This document shows, piece by piece, positions 11,743 to 24,656 of a stretch of DNA of 64,000 bases. The DNA lies in contig QPMI01000437.1 of NCBI GenBank assembly GCA_004431415.1, positions 124,001-188,000 on the forward strand. Reading direction: 5' to 3'. Source of the DNA: Cyanophora paradoxa. Taxonomy: Eukaryota; Glaucocystophyceae; Cyanophorales; Cyanophoraceae. The notes under the pieces are model-generated. The model made no database searches and was not told the DNA's origin. It was given only the letters and a program-made list of their open reading frames with translations. The stretch's first letter is position 1. Each line of letters begins with the position of its first letter. A program made the position numbers and the translations under genes.

Positions 11743-14700
11743 GGCTGCTAGCTGTGCCTGCTGCCTTTTACCTGCCGCGCTGCGTCTGCGTCAAGGAGTC
11801 GATTGCGGTGCGCGGCGGATTTGCGTACCCAGTCATCAGCGCCATCCAGGACCAGCCAGGCAGGAGGAGCACGAGGAGGACGTCCAGCGCGTTGAGGAGC
11901 GAAGCCTGGAACCCTCCTTGCCCTCGGTACGCCTGGACACGGTTCCCGCCTCTCGCTCGTAGTCTCGCAGCCTTGCGGTTCCGGCGTCTCACGCTCGAAT
12001 GCAGGCAAGGATGCCTCAAGCGCGCGAGAGAGATCGTGCGGAGGTTGCCCGCCTGCGTACGCAACCTCGCCCATCTGCAGCAGGCGCGCAACGCGTCGGC
12101 GGACACTCGAGCTTCGTGGTACGCCATTCGCATAGCCGCATCGTACAAGACCCCCGAAGTGACGACGCCGTCCGATTGACGACGGCGTCCGATCACACAC
12201 AGGCCCAGCTGCAGGACTTGTTGGCCCAGGAGACTCGGCTGCAAGAGCTCGATGCCGCCGAGGAGCATTTGCGAAAGCTTCGCATGTAAGCGTTGCGGGC
12301 GCCGTCGGATCGCCTGGTCCGACCCGAATCTCCAGGAACGTGATGCGAAGGACGGAGCAAATGCTCCAGTCTGTCCCCGAACCTTTTAGGAGGGAGCTCG
12401 GCATCGACGGCGCGCTGGAATCGGCGGAGGTGCGCGGCCCGTCCGTCCACATGGGCGCGCCCGGTGAACACCTCCGCAGACTGCCATCCTGGCCTCCTCC
12501 CAGCGCGCCCGTGAAGCAAGGCTGGCTGCATACGAATCAGAAGGCGCGCTTTCGTCGGATCCCTCCTTTCGCCCCGTTCGAAACGCGTGGCTGCAGAGCG
12601 GCGAGGCGACGAGCGGCTCGCGAGGCGCCCCAAGCTGCTCGAGCGGGTCGACGGGCGCGCCGGCCAGGGCGGCGCTCGCTACTCGGCTCCGCAGGCGGCC
12701 GCGCTGGCGGCGGCGTCGGGGTCGTCGTCGCTGCCCGCCACCCGCGCTTCCGCTCCGGCGGTGAACGCCGCCCGCCCCGCGCGGGAGCCGCGAGCTGACG
12801 CCAGAGGCGGCAGGCCTGGCGGCCCGCGCCGCCGTTTACGGAGCCGAACGTCCCGCTGCGCCGCGACCCGCGGGACGTGCCGCCGCCGCAGCCGGACTCG
12901 GACGTGGTGCGGCCGACCCGGCCCGGCCCGGCCCCGCGCCCCGCGCCTCGGCCGACGCGCGCGCAGGAGTACGAGGGGACGTGGAGCCCCGAAGAGGGCG
13001 GCCAGTGCGACGGCGGCGAAGAGAGCTCAGGCGACTCCGAGCGCAGCGGCCGCATGCTCGCCATCAAGCGCGCCCGGCAGGGTCCGTCGTCCGCTCTCAT
13101 CCGGACCCGCGCCGCCGTCGCGTCTTACGGCCTCGCAGGCTCGCACCGCGCTCGCGGATCGTCCGACTCCGGGGCTGGAGAAGGCGCGAGCGACGGGGGC
13201 GCCTCGCCGTACACAGCGAGCCGCTCGCCCGAGCCCGAGCCCGAGCCCGAGCTGGGCGTGCGGGAGCGCCTGGCGGAGCTGGAGGGTCTCATCCAGGAGG
13301 GAAAGCAGCACCTGGCGTGGCTGCAGAGCCAGGCCAGCGAGCTGCTGCGGGCCCCGCCGGCGGCGGCCGCCGCCGCCGGCGCCGCCACCGGCAGCCTGTT
13401 CACGGATGAGGCCTCCGCCAACGGCCGTTCCGAGTTCAGCGGCGCCGAGGGCGATGGGCAGAGCGATGGGCACGGCCGCGCCGCCGAGCCGCGCACGGAG
13501 GACGAGGAGGAGGAGGAGGAGGAGGAGAGGGGCGACGGGGCGCTCGCGGGCGGGTCGATGCGGCAGGCAGGGGGCGCCTCCACCGGTCGCCTTTTCTACG
13601 CCGACATCGATCGCCAGCTGGACGAGCTCCGCTCCGTGCAGGTCCCTTTCCTTCTTTCTTTTCCTTTTCCGTCCTTTTCTGAGAGGGAGAGTGGGGGTAG
13701 GACCGCCTCGATCGCCTCCGGGACCACGTCTCGCACCAGACGGAGGTCGGCCGGGAGATGCTGGGCCGGTGCGCCGACGCTGCCCACCGCCGTCGCTTTC
13801 GTGTACGCCGCGCTAAGCCGCCGGCAGGCTGGAGCAGCAGACGGCGACGCTGCAGGAGGAGGCGGCGGCGCGGGCGGCGGCGCGGGCCCGTGGGGAGCTG
13901 GAGGGCAACACCGACTCGGCGGCAGGCGAGGAGGAGGAGGAGCAGCTGGGCGGCGCCCTCGTGGACGACGCCGGCGAGGGCGAGGAGGAGGAGATCGACC
14001 TGCTCGGGCCCGAGAGCCGCGGCTGGCAGCGCGTCCCCACTGCCGACGAGGACGAGGACGAGGGGGAAGAGGACGTGGAGCAAGTGGTCGCCCGAGGAGC
14101 CGCGGCCGCGGCCTCGGCCTCGGCGGCGGCGCGCCGGCAGCCCGGGCAGCAGCAGCAGCGGCAGCAGCAGCAGCAGGCACGGCCCGCCGCGTACGGCGAG
14201 TTCCTCGAGTCTGTGCGGCGCGGCCTCCTCATGAGTGAGCCCCAGATGCAGAACTAACTAAGCTTCCCAAGCTTAGCTCAGCTTAGCTTAACCTTAGCTT
14301 AACCTTAACCCGCTTAGCTTTACGTAGCTTAGCGTATCTTAACTTAACCCGCGCCCCGCGCCGCGCCGCAGCGGGCGACGACCCCAACGCGATCTTCGAC
14401 GGGGCGGAGGAGGGCGGGGCGCCCCCGGCCGAGGAGGAGGACGAGGAGGAGGAGGAGGAGGGGCCTGTCCAAGCCGACGACGAGGAGGAGGAGGGTGAGG
14501 ATGAGGTGCGGGCCCTCGCTTGGCGCCCCGTACCCCCGCCTGGCTTGATCCCGTACCCCCGCAGTACGGGTACCGCGGCCGGCGGCGTCCGCGGACCGAC
14601 GGCGGTGCGCGCGGCCCGCTTCGGCGCGGCTCTTTGCGCCCTTCTGAGCCGCCCGCGCCCGCCCGCCCGCGCAGCGTCCGTCTCGTCTTTCGCTTCGGGC

Positions 14701-17700
14701 CATGCGACGGCCGGCTCGGCGCTCACCCGCCGCTCGGCGCCGGCGCCGCGCCCCGTCTCCCGCGCATCGGAGGGGCGCCGGTGCGGCCGGCCCTCCTCCT
14801 CGCCCAACCCTAGAGAATGTGCGAATGACCGGGGATGCAGGATCTCGCCGCGCGGGAGCCCTCCCACGGACGTCCCGCTGCCGCCGGCGCTCGCGCGGGC
14901 CGCGGCGCGCGCGGCGGCGGCGCGGGGCCACGCTGGCCCCCCGAACGACCGTTCCGCGAGCGCCCTGTCCCAACGCTCCACCTACACGGAGGACCTGCAG
15001 GTGCCTTATTCTTCTTCTTCTTCTTCTTCTTCCTTATCGCTTCTTCTTTTCATCCCTTCTTTCTTAGGCCGAGCTCGAGGCGAGCGAGGCTGACCTGCAC
15101 GACCTCCGCATGGCCACCCGCTTCGCCCGCTCCCTCGCCGCCCCCACGTGCGCTCCGCTTTCGCCCGTCTTCTCTTTTCTTGACGGTGTACCCCGCAGGG
15201 ACCGCACCGCGTTCTTCCGCGACTTCTTCCGCTTCTTTCGGGTACCCCCTCTTCTTCCCTTCCCGTCCCGCGCCCGCCCCGTTCCTTAGCGGGCGGCGAG
15301 CAGGAGCCGGGGCGCCGGTTCCAGCGGCCGCTCGAGACGCAGAGGGACCTGGGCCTGGGGGGGTACGGCGCCGCCGTGATGGACGACGACGACGAGGACG
15401 ACGAGGAGGGCGTCGGCGGGCCGCCCGGGCCGCCGCCCCCGCCCGCCCAGGAGGCCACCCGCCCGGGCAGCGCCGGAGTGCGCCCGGGCAGCGCCGTGGG
15501 GGCGCGCCCGGCCTCCGCTGGAGGCCGCGGAGCGGGCCGCCCCGCCTCGGCGGGCGGCCGCCCCGGCTCCTCGGGGGCCCCTGCGCCCGGCCCGGCGGGC
15601 GTCGGCGGTCTCGACGAGGAGGATGAGGAGGAGGAGGAGGACTACCCCCCGGCGTACAGCGCCGTGCGGCACCCGGAGGCTCAGATCCCCATCACCGACT
15701 GGTACGACGGAGGCCTCCCCGCCACGGACTGGTGCCTTGCTTTCAGTTTCAGAAACGAATCACTATCTCTACGCCTTGCTGAACTCTAAGATACAGGTAC
15801 CTCGCCGAGGAGGACAGCGGCCAGCGGCCCGGGGGACGTCCCAAGACGGCGCCGGGCGGCCGCCGGCCGCGCGCCCAGGTCCACGAGGAGGAAGAGGAAG
15901 AAGAGGAGGAGGAGGAGGAGGAAGAGGAGCAGGAGGAGCAGGAGGCGGCGGCGGCGCCGCAGGGGCGGGGTAGCGGGCTCCTCGCCCCGCCGCAGGCCCG
16001 CCCCCGCGGACGCGAGTCGCCGCTAACGGCCTACTCCCTCTTCAACGACCTTTCTAGCGTCGGGTACGCCTTTCTTTGAGCCTTCGTTCGCTGCTTTCCT
16101 TCCTTTCTCTGAGCCTTCGTCCGCCGGCAGCTCGGGCCCCCGCGCGTGGAGCCGCCGCGCCGTAGTTAACGGCGAGGGCCGCCGGGGCGAGGAGGAGGAC
16201 GAGGACGAGGACGAGGAGGAGGACGACGAGGAGGAGGAGGACGAGGGCGGGGCGGACGATGAGGGGGAAGAGCACGGAGACCAGCGGCGCAGGCAGCAGC
16301 AGCAGCAGCAGCAGCGCGGGGGGCAGGAGGATGAGCAGCAGCAGCGCGGGGCGGGGGCGAGCCGGGCGCGCCCATGGCCCCGGGCCGGCCTGACCGTCTC
16401 CATCAACGACGACGAGGAGGAAGCGGACGGGAGGGGCGCCGAGGACGACGAGGAGGAGGAGGAGGAGGAGGAGGAAGATGCGCACGGCGAGGCCCGCAGC
16501 GGCGTCGGCAGCTCGGTCGACGAGGCGCGCGGCTCCTGTACCCCCTCCTCCTTCTCCCCCCCCCTAACTTTTCCTCTTCAGGCGGCGCTGGCGCGGCTGC
16601 TGGGGGAGCTGCGGAGGGCGCAGGAGGGCCTGGCGGAGGCGAGGGCCCAGAAGGAGGGCCTCATGCGCGAGCTCGAGGAGACCGTCGCCAGCAGGTGCGC
16701 GCGCCCCCAGAAGCCCTTGATGACGATCCGAATCGGATCTCTCTCTCTCTCTCTCTCTCTCTGAAACTCACATGTGTCCCTTGCGCCTGCGCCCACGCTT
16801 GCCCCGCGCAGCGCGGTGGGCCCGGAGCAGCTGGCGGCGGCCTTCCAGGACCTGCAGCGCCTCCCCGACGGCGAGCTCCGCGCCGAGTGCCTCCGCCGCA
16901 TCGAAGAGTGCGCCCCGGCCGCGCCCCCCCGCCCTCTAGAAGCTTAGAAGCAGAAGCAGAGCGTTGGCTGTAAGCAGTCAAAGCTTCGAAGCTTCTAGCG
17001 CGCCGCGTTCCTTGCGCCTCGAAGCGCGAAGCTGACGCTCCTTGGCCCCGCAGCGCCATCATCAACTTCGACACGAAGAAGCCGACCGCCGCCGCCTCCG
17101 CCTCCCCCGCGCAGCAGCCGTCCACGCGCTCCCCTCGCCTCCCGTGCGTTCCCCTCGTTCGCCGCCCTTCTGTCCAGATCTTAGGGGCGGCGCGCAGGAG
17201 CGAGAGCTCGCCCCGGCGGCCCTCGCCCCGCGGCCCGAGCTCCAGCTCGGCCCTGCGCCCCTCCCCCCGGTCCGCCGGGCCCCGCCCCTGCCGCCCTCCA
17301 TCCGCCCTTGGCCGGAGTCTGATCCCTGGCGCAGGGGAGCGGCCCCGCAGCAGTCTCCAAAGCAGCAGCAGGTCCAGGCCTCGCCGCGGCAGACGCCGCG
17401 TACCCCGGCGGGCGGGTCCTGCAAGGTCCCGCCCTCGCCCCGCATCCCGGCGCCCTCGCCGCGGGCAGCGGCCGCCGCCGCGGCGCTGGCCGGCGTGGCC
17501 AACTCGTCGGGATCGATTCGCACGAGCGAAAACTACTTCATAAGGAACGCCCTCGAGTCGCCGAACAAGGTGCCCCCGTCCTTCCCGAAATCGGTACCCC
17601 GAGGCGTCTCCTTAGCTGCTTCTTCTGCCGCAGGAGCGCGAGTGGGCGGCGTCGGCGGCCGCGCAGTGGGGCCGCCGGCCGGCGCAGGAGCCAGCGGGCG

Positions 17701-20700
17701 AGGATACCCCCAGCGAGGACGTCTCGAGCGCCCGGTACCCCCCCCCCCCCCCCGCGGCTCCTCGGCGCACCCCTCTGAAGCGGCGGCGCTCAGGAGCGCC
17801 CTAACTGAGAGCGAGGGCGGGGGCTACCGCGACGAGGAGGGCAGCATCGAGGGGTATGCTTCACCCGACGCTCGGCTCGCCGCTCGGCTCAGCACTCAGC
17901 TGAGCGCAGAGGCGACTCGGCGGTCCGGGGGGAGTCCTCGGCGGGCCCGACCGACCGCTCCTCCACCACGAGCCGCTCCTCCTCGCGCCGCAGGAGGCGC
18001 GCGCCCCGCGCCCGCCCGCCCCCCGCCGGGCCCTTCACGCACACGGTCCGCCCCCCTTCCTTTTCTTTTCTTTTCCCTCTAACTTTTCTTCTTCTTCTTC
18101 TCAGAGGCGGGCGGAGCTGCAGCGCGAGTACGCGGCGGAGATCGACGCGAACGAGGCGCCCCTTCCTCTCTCTTTCTTTTCTATACTTTTCTCCTCTGAC
18201 ACTGCTTCTTCGCAGGCGCTCCTGACGGACCTCTCCCGCATGCTGGACTCGATCCTCGACGCCTTCCGCCGCTTCGTCCGCCACCGAAGTCCGTCCCCTT
18301 TCTGAGCTCACGTTTATAAGCTATTTATCTACCTATCATAGTATCTAGCTATCTAAGCTGCTTTGCTAAGCTGTCTACCTATCTATCTGGCTCTTTATAA
18401 CTATCTCTCTATCTTTGTGGCCCCTCCCTCCTCTCTGTCTGACGCCGCGAGCACCGCAGGCGACGCGGGCGGGCGCCTGGGCGAGCCGGCCCTCGCCCCG
18501 CAGACGACCCGGACCCTGGCGGCCCGCGCTGTCGAGCTCCTGCGCCGCCGCCGCCCGCCCCGCGGTGCGCCCCCTCCTTTTTAGAGCCATAGCCATTAGA
18601 AGCCTTAGAAGCCTTCCTCCTCCTCTCTCCTCGCTCAGCTCAGCTTCATTCAAAGCCTTAGAAGCGTTCCTCTTCCTCGCTCTTCTCCACTCTCCTTCTT
18701 CGCCTCCCCTCTCACCTCCCCCTTCCCTTCCTCTCAGGCCGGGCCCCCGTGGACGCCGCCCTCGCGGCCGCCGTGCGCGACGCCGTCCTGGGCTTCGAGG
18801 GGCGGCCCGTCGCGGAGGCCAAGGCCCCGCTCCTCGCCGCCGTGAGCGACATCCTCTACGACGACATGGTCTTCAACCGAGTGCGTTCGCCTCTCATAAG
18901 ATTTGATTAGATCAGACTAGATGCTTCTTTCTAGTTTAGAGGCCTAGACGTGCGTTCCGTGGGCTTCTTGCATCTTAATGTGGGAGTGTTATCAGACCTC
19001 GGGAAGCTAGCTTTCTCTCTAAGGCGTATTCCTAGACTGTAAGTCTAGACGTCTATGAAACCTTCTTTCTAGAAGCCTCTGCGACGATTGAGTCTCCAAC
19101 CGCGTGCGCTTCTGGTGTCCTGAGGGCCCCGGCAGGTGCTGGGGCGCGGCGGCTCGGTTTCGGGCGCCGCCTCGGCCTCAGAGGCTGCCTCCTCCTCGGA
19201 CGCCGGCGGCCGCCGCGAAGGGGCCGGAGCAGCGGACGCGGCCAGCGCCTCCTCGTCGCTCCTGCCTGAGGACGAGCTTCTCCTGGTACCCCCCTGCTCT
19301 TGTACTCGTGCCCCCCACTTCCTAACGCTCGGATTGTCGCGCAGGCGGACGCGGCGCTCGTGGCGGGGGCGGCGGGGGCCCGCGGGGCCGCGCACTCGCC
19401 GGCGCTGGAGGCGTGGGGCGCCCGGGCGCGCCAGGTACACAACACGCTTCCTCCTCTTCTACCCGCTCGCCTCACCTCCCACAGTACGCGGCGGGCGGGG
19501 CGGCGCCGAGCGAGGAGGATGCGAGCGAGGAGGGCGGGGGCGAGCTGGAGGCGGCGCGGGCGCTGGGGGACGTGCTGGCGCGCGAGGCGGGGGAGACCAC
19601 CAGCGAGCGCGAGGAGGAGATGGTGCGCCCCCGAGCCTTGGGAGGGTCTTAAACCTTCGATCTTAGATCTTAGGTTCTCGGACCGAGGCTTAGACCCAAG
19701 GCTTAGGACCGAAGATCTTGCCTTCGGGTCTAGAGAACTTTAGATCTCATTAGATCTGGCGCGCCCCTACGCCGTACGACCTTAGATCTCATATCGCTCG
19801 TTCTTAGAGTTCTCGGCTCTGCTTCGTACGCTGAGCTCGGGCCGCGCCCTCGCTCAGATGCGGGGCGCGCCGCGGCCGCCGTCGGGCCCCCCCGCGGGGA
19901 CCCGCGGCCGGCGGGACCGCGAGGCCGACGCCGCCGCCCCCCTCGCCTGCCGCCGGGGCCCCCGGGGCGACGAGGAGGACGAGGACGAGGACGGGTACGA
20001 CTTCGGGAAAGACGAGGAGGAGGAGGAGGAGGAGGAGGAGGAGGGGGAGGACGAGTTCCCCGAGATCGAGGGCGCAGTGGTGTCGGGCGCGAGCTCCGCC
20101 GCGCGCCTCCGCACCGCCGCCGGCGAGGTGCCCGCGCCCCGAAGGCCTCCTAAGCACAGAGGAAGGCTGCCTAGATTCTTCTTCTTAGGCTCATCTAGGC
20201 TTAGGCTTGGCTCAGGCGTGCCCGCGCTTTGATAGGAGATAGGGAAAGGCCGCTAAATCCTCCCCTCCTGTCTTGTACCCGTCCTCGGGCCCTTAACCCC
20301 TACCCCCCCCCCCCCCCAGGCGGCGGAGGAGTTCCAGCGGGGCTTCGAGGAGCGCCACAGGGACCTCCAGGCCCGCCTCCGCGCCCTCAAGGTACCCCCC
20401 TCCTCACCCCCTACCCCCCCTCTCCTTGCGCCTCCGGCTTCGCCCCTGACCCCTCCTTCCCCTTCCTTCGTGCGCAGGACGCGTACTTCTCGGACCTCGT
20501 GCAGGGCCCCCGCAACGGCGGCGCCCCCTCCGCCTCCGCCTCCGCGGGCCGCGGGCGGCAGCCGCCGCCGGCGCCGGCGGCGCTCGGAGAGGAAGAGGAG
20601 GATCTGGCGGAGCCGCTGAGGATCGAAGACCTGCCCCGGGGCCCCCTTGCCGGCCTCGCCCGCGTGCGCGCTTTCTTTTCTATCTCTTCAAAGCCTTCCT

Positions 20701-21841
20701 CCTCCACAAGCTTTCTATCTTTCCTAAGCTTAAGCTTTTCGTTAGCTCTCTTAAGTTATCTCTTATCTTATATAAGATGAGGGTTTCAAGCCTCGCCCGC
20801 GTGCGACGCGCCCCCTCTAAGCCTTCGCAACCAACAGAACTAGAGCCTTTAATGTTACCTTCTAGGCGGCTCCTATATTAGCTTTAGCGGGCGTTCTCTC
20901 AAGCGCCCTATACCCCAAATCTGATCTCTTTTCCGCCGCAGGACGCCGGTCCCGTCCAGATCGGGGCCCTGACCCTCCGCGGGCCCCTCCCCAGCGCCGT
21001 CCGCGAGGTGCGGTGATGTACCCCCCTTGCTTCGTCCCCCCCCCCCTTGCGTTCTCCTGAACTGAACGGGCTCGCAGGGGGCCCCCGAGGAGGGCGCCGC
21101 CCTTCGGGAGGCGTTCCTTGCCTCCCTCCCCACCGGCTCCCTCGGCGGGGGTACGTACGCCTTACCCGGCAATCCTGTACCCCCCCAATCCGAACGAACG
21201 CTCGCCGGGCAGGCCTCGCGGGAGACCCGTTCGAGGGTTTGGACCCGTCCTCCCACTTCGGGGGATCCGACGGGCCCGGGCCCGGCGCCCCCAGCCGCCT
21301 GCAGCGCGACGTCCAGAACACGGGTTCGAGTCCCGCCCGGCCGGCTTTACTTGGCTTGTGAGCCTGACCTCGTACCCGGACGGCAGTTCGGGCCCTGCTG
21401 GCGTCCGGCGTGGCGAGCGCGGCTCCAAGCCGCCGCCTGAACGCAGAGGGCGAGTCCGAGAGCAGCGAGGAGGCGCGTACCCCGCCCCCGCCCCCGCCCG
21501 CGTACCCCGCTCCGCCCCGCCCCGCCTCGTCTCGCTTATCGCGGTCGCAGGAGGCGGCGTCTCCGCCCAAGGCGCAGGCACGCCCGCAGGCGGCAGCCTC
21601 GTCCTCGCCCGCGGCGGCCAAGCCGGAGGCCACGACGCCGCAGAAGGCGCAGGCGCAAGCGCCGGCCCGCCCGCAGGCAGCGGCGGCGCCGGCGGCGGCC
21701 CCGGCCTCGCCGGCGGCGGCCAGGAAGGAGGAGGGGGGGGACCGGGTGCCCGCCTGGGTAGAGGCCGCTCGGTTCCGCCTCGCGCGCGCCCTGTCCCGCG
21801 CCATCGCTCCCGAGCTCGCCCGCCGGGCACAGCGGGCCTGA
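11741..21841 (+). CDS. Very large acidic coiled-coil, low-complexity protein (20 or more exons)
   Basis: Phase-compatible exons run along the plus strand, for example 12005-12118, 12203-12285, 12336-12429, 12480 onward, 12814-13641, 13701-13768, 13828-14234, 14372-14494, 14675-15000, 15068-15147, 15199-15241, 15304 to about 15730, and 15797-16063; the last ends at the TGA at 21839-21841. Coiled-coil stretches include '[19 protein letters not shown]', '[19 protein letters not shown]' and '[19 protein letters not shown]'. Between them lie long Glu/Asp runs, Gln runs and Ala/Pro/Arg-rich linkers. Other coding segments include '[17 protein letters not shown]' near 18220 and '[13 protein letters not shown]' near 18850. 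The C-terminus is '[20 protein letters not shown]'. I recognise no catalytic domain; a scaffold or centrosomal/axonemal role would be a guess. The start is uncertain: an in-frame ATG at 11741 overlaps the divergent b5 start, and the first well-supported exon ends at 11926. Whether all exons belong to one transcript is unproven. Confidence 0.6.
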
Positions 21842-21991
21842 GCTCTAGATCTAGGCGCGTGTGTATATACCGTGTTTCTTGTGTTTCCTGAAAGAGTGCG
21901 AGCGACGCGCGATCATCGGATTGAGAGCACCCGGCCCGAGCGCGCGCGGGGGGCGACCAACATTCCACTACCCCCCTCGCCGCACAAAAAA

Positions 21992-23797
21992 ATGGCGACC
22001 TCGTTCGTTGGCATCGGCCTCCCCGCAGCCCCTCGGCAGCGCCTGGCGTCTTCCCATGACTGCCTAGTGGCTCAGAGGCCATCGGCGGCGCGCCCGATCC
22101 GCCAGCAGGCCCAGGCCCCGTTCGAGGTCGTGTCGCGTGCCTCGAGCTCCGGCGAGCCGTCGGCGTCCCGCGAGTTCGTCGTGACCCGCCGCGAGGCTTT
22201 CTTCGCCGCACTGTCAGCGTCCCTGGCCGCGGCTTCCCCCTCCGCCGGTGCGCGCGCGCCGCACGCGGCACCGGCTTAGCTGCGCACCGCCGGGCGGGCG
22301 CCCCCGGGAGCATCTCTGATGACCGAATCGCACAGCGCTTGCTGCGATCTCCAAGTCTGACACCGCTTTCACCGTGACCGACAAGATCCCCGTGCGTGGA
22401 CCTTCCCGTGCCCAGCGCATCCGGGGCTCACGCAGGCGCGCATTCAGGGCCCGCCGGCGATCCAGTACACGTTCTCGTGCGCCGGCCTCCCGCCGCTCCG
22501 CCGAGATTGGAAGAGAGAGCTGGCGGCTGACCGGCCCCCGCGCATGCGCAGCTTCCCGCTCACATGGAAGAAGAAGATCGTGCAGCCGGCGCGCTCGAGC
22601 GGCACGTACTGCTTTTGGGACGTTCCCACGAAGGACGTCGCCGCTCTCGCCGTCGACGCGGTGAAGGTGCGCACTTCGAATTCGATCCGATCGATCCGCG
22701 CGATTTGATCGTGCGCGTTCGCGCGCGCGCCCGCCCGCGCGCAGCCGGCGAGCGTGGCGGAGGCGGGCAAGCCCGAGGACTTCATCAAATCGATCGCGAA
22801 GACTCTGCTGGACCCTCCCATCGAGGAGAGCGACGAGGACCCCGACGTCCTCGTGCGTCCAATAAGCATTTCGTCTAGCTGAAGCGTCAATCTGTGTCAA
22901 TTTAGCTAACGTTTCTAGCTTCTTCTAGCTTCGACCTAGCTTCGGAATCTCCTTTCGATCTAACTAAGCTTCTATGTCAGTTTAGCTAACGTTTCTACCT
23001 TCTTTTTCTGGCTTCGCACCCCGGGCTCCCCCCTCCCCGCCCTCCGCCGGCCGTCCGGTCCCCCACCCCGCCCCCTCCCCCCTCACCACTCTCTGCCCTC
23101 GCACTCGCCCGAGCCGCACTCCCCCCCCTCGCCCCCCCCCCCCCCCCCCCCCGCCAAGCCGCCGGCCGGCCGCCCACCCACCCCCACCCCCCTGGTGCTC
23201 CCCCCCCTGTGCTCCCCCCCCCTGGTGCTCCCCTCCCTCCCCCGTCATACTCCCCCGCCTTCCCGCACCCTCCCGACCTGCCCTCCACCCGGGCCCCGCT
23301 GAGCTTCTTCTTCCGCCTCCCCCCCCTCCCCCCCCCTTCGCTCCGCCCCGATTTCCACCCCCCCCCTCCCCTCCCCCGGCCCCGCTGAGCTCCTTTATCT
23401 CCCTCTCCGGCCAGATCTTCTCGGCGAAGGTGGTGGAGGAGGGGGGTAGGCAGTACATCGTCTCCGAGCTCCAGTTCGACACGACGGGGTACGCCGATTC
23501 AAGAATGATTGGAGAGATAAGATGGAACGCTTATCCGGTACCCAGGTACACCGACACGGGCCGCCGCTACCAGCGCCAGCGCAAGGCCACGACGAAGCTC
23601 ACCATCGTCGGGGGCAAGCTCTACGGTCCGCTTTTCCACTTCCCCCCCCCCCCCCCCCCCCACCCGCTGCAGCGCTGATGTGCATCGCGTACCCCCACGC
23701 CGCAGCGCTGACGTGCTCGGCGCTGGTGAAGCGGTACCCGGAGGCTACCCCGCAGTTCCGCACCATCCTCGACTCGTACGCCGTCACCGACGCGTGA
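21992..23797 (+). CDS. PsbP-family protein of the thylakoid lumen, nucleus-encoded and plastid-targeted
   Basis: The ATG at 21992 opens a plastid transit sequence ('MATSFVGIGLPAAPRQRLAS') followed by a twin-arginine hydrophobic segment, 'RREAFFAALSASLAAASPSA', typical of lumenal proteins. Later exons are about 22437-22666, 22745-22852, 23415-23488, 23546-23626 and 23704-23797. They give PsbP-fold features: 'PEDFIKSIAKTLLDPP', 'IFSAKVVEEGGRQYIVSELQF', 'KATTKLTIVGGKLYALTCSA' and a closing 'FRTILDSYAVTDA', matching the family pattern of ...GGKLY.L..SA....W......L..V..SF. PsbP-like proteins assist photosystem II, or other lumenal complexes in the PPD branches; I cannot tell which here. The intron before 23415 is about 560 nt and strongly C-rich. 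The exact start of exon 2 is uncertain. Confidence 0.85.
22981..23370 (+). repeat. C-rich low-complexity intron segment
   Basis: This lies in the large intron of the PsbP-family gene. It holds repeated C runs with embedded CCCTGGTGCTCCC units near 23185-23240, giving very strong strand asymmetry (C on the coding strand, almost no G). It resembles an extended polypyrimidine tract. Open frames on the opposite strand are Gly-rich artefacts. Confidence 0.7.
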
Positions 23798-24429
23798 ATA
23801 TGATGAGCTATAGCTAAGATTGATTGTTTGAGTGCATGAAGAATTCGAATCTGTTTAGCTTTGTGCAATCAGAGTAGCTTTGTAACGGAGTGCCGCAGTG
23901 CGCGCGCGCGCGCGGGTCAGAGCTCGAGCTCGAGGGCGTGGTCGTGGTCCCAGTGGCTCCCTCTGACACAGCGCCCCGGGCTGGGCCAACCGTTGAACTT
24001 TTTATTCTAGATCTTTTAACGAAATTCGTATTCTTTCGATTTTTATACAATTACGATATTTCTTGGATATGAAATGGACGGACCGGAGGAGCCGCGGATC
24101 CGGAGGACGGAGGCAGGGCTGAGCTGCGAGCGGCGCGGCGCGGCGGGGCGGGGCATCCGGCACACACTGTGACACGGCGCCGGCAAGCAGGCATGCGCAG
24201 AGGGAAACGGGCAGAGGGAAATGGTCCTAGAGCCCCCTCGGTCTTGCCAAGTCACTGAGTTGTATTTTGTATATGTACATGTGACCCCTAGGCCTGGCCC
24301 TGGCCCTGCCCCGCAGCAGTACTAGTGCTGGTGTCCGACGGTCTAGAGACTGTGGCCGGTAATTCACCAAGAAGGTATTGTATAACATTCTCGATTGCGC
24401 CTACAGGGGCTCACTGAGTCAGCTCTAGA
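23798..24429. other. Intergenic, nothing recognised
   Basis: Sequence between the PsbP-family stop and the terminal minus-strand exon at 24430. It is moderately AT-rich with no supported gene. A GC-rich island near 24100-24200 codes for nothing I recognise. Confidence 0.5.
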
Positions 24430-24545
24430 GGAGCGGCGAGCCGGCGGCGTGGAGGTCGGCAAGGGCCGACTCGTGCGCAGAGCCGAAGGCGGCGGCGCCG
24501 TCCTCGGCCAGCGCCTCGACGCCCTCCTCGCCCTGCGCCTTAATA
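24430..24545 (-). CDS. Probable 3' terminal exon, unknown small protein
   Basis: The minus strand reads 'KAQGEEGVEALAEDGAAAFG' and ends at 'LHAAGSPLL' then a stop at 24430-24432. Strong third-position GC supports coding. It resembles in style the Ala/Asp-rich tail of the next gene, so it may be an alternative terminal exon or a relative. The upstream exon was not identified. Confidence 0.4.
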
Positions 24546-24656
24546 TAAGCTTCAAATCCGAATTCTTCATGTGAGCCCCTTAGTTTAAGATTGTCCGCCC
24601 CTTAATATAAGCTTCTCCCGCTTACTATATAAGCGCCCACGGCCGTCGAATCAGAC

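Noticed and set aside
13500-14180. Long minus-strand frames rich in Ser/Arg opposite the coiled-coil gene
   Set aside because: They are antisense shadows of Glu/Gln-rich codons; the plus-strand exons have matching splice phases.
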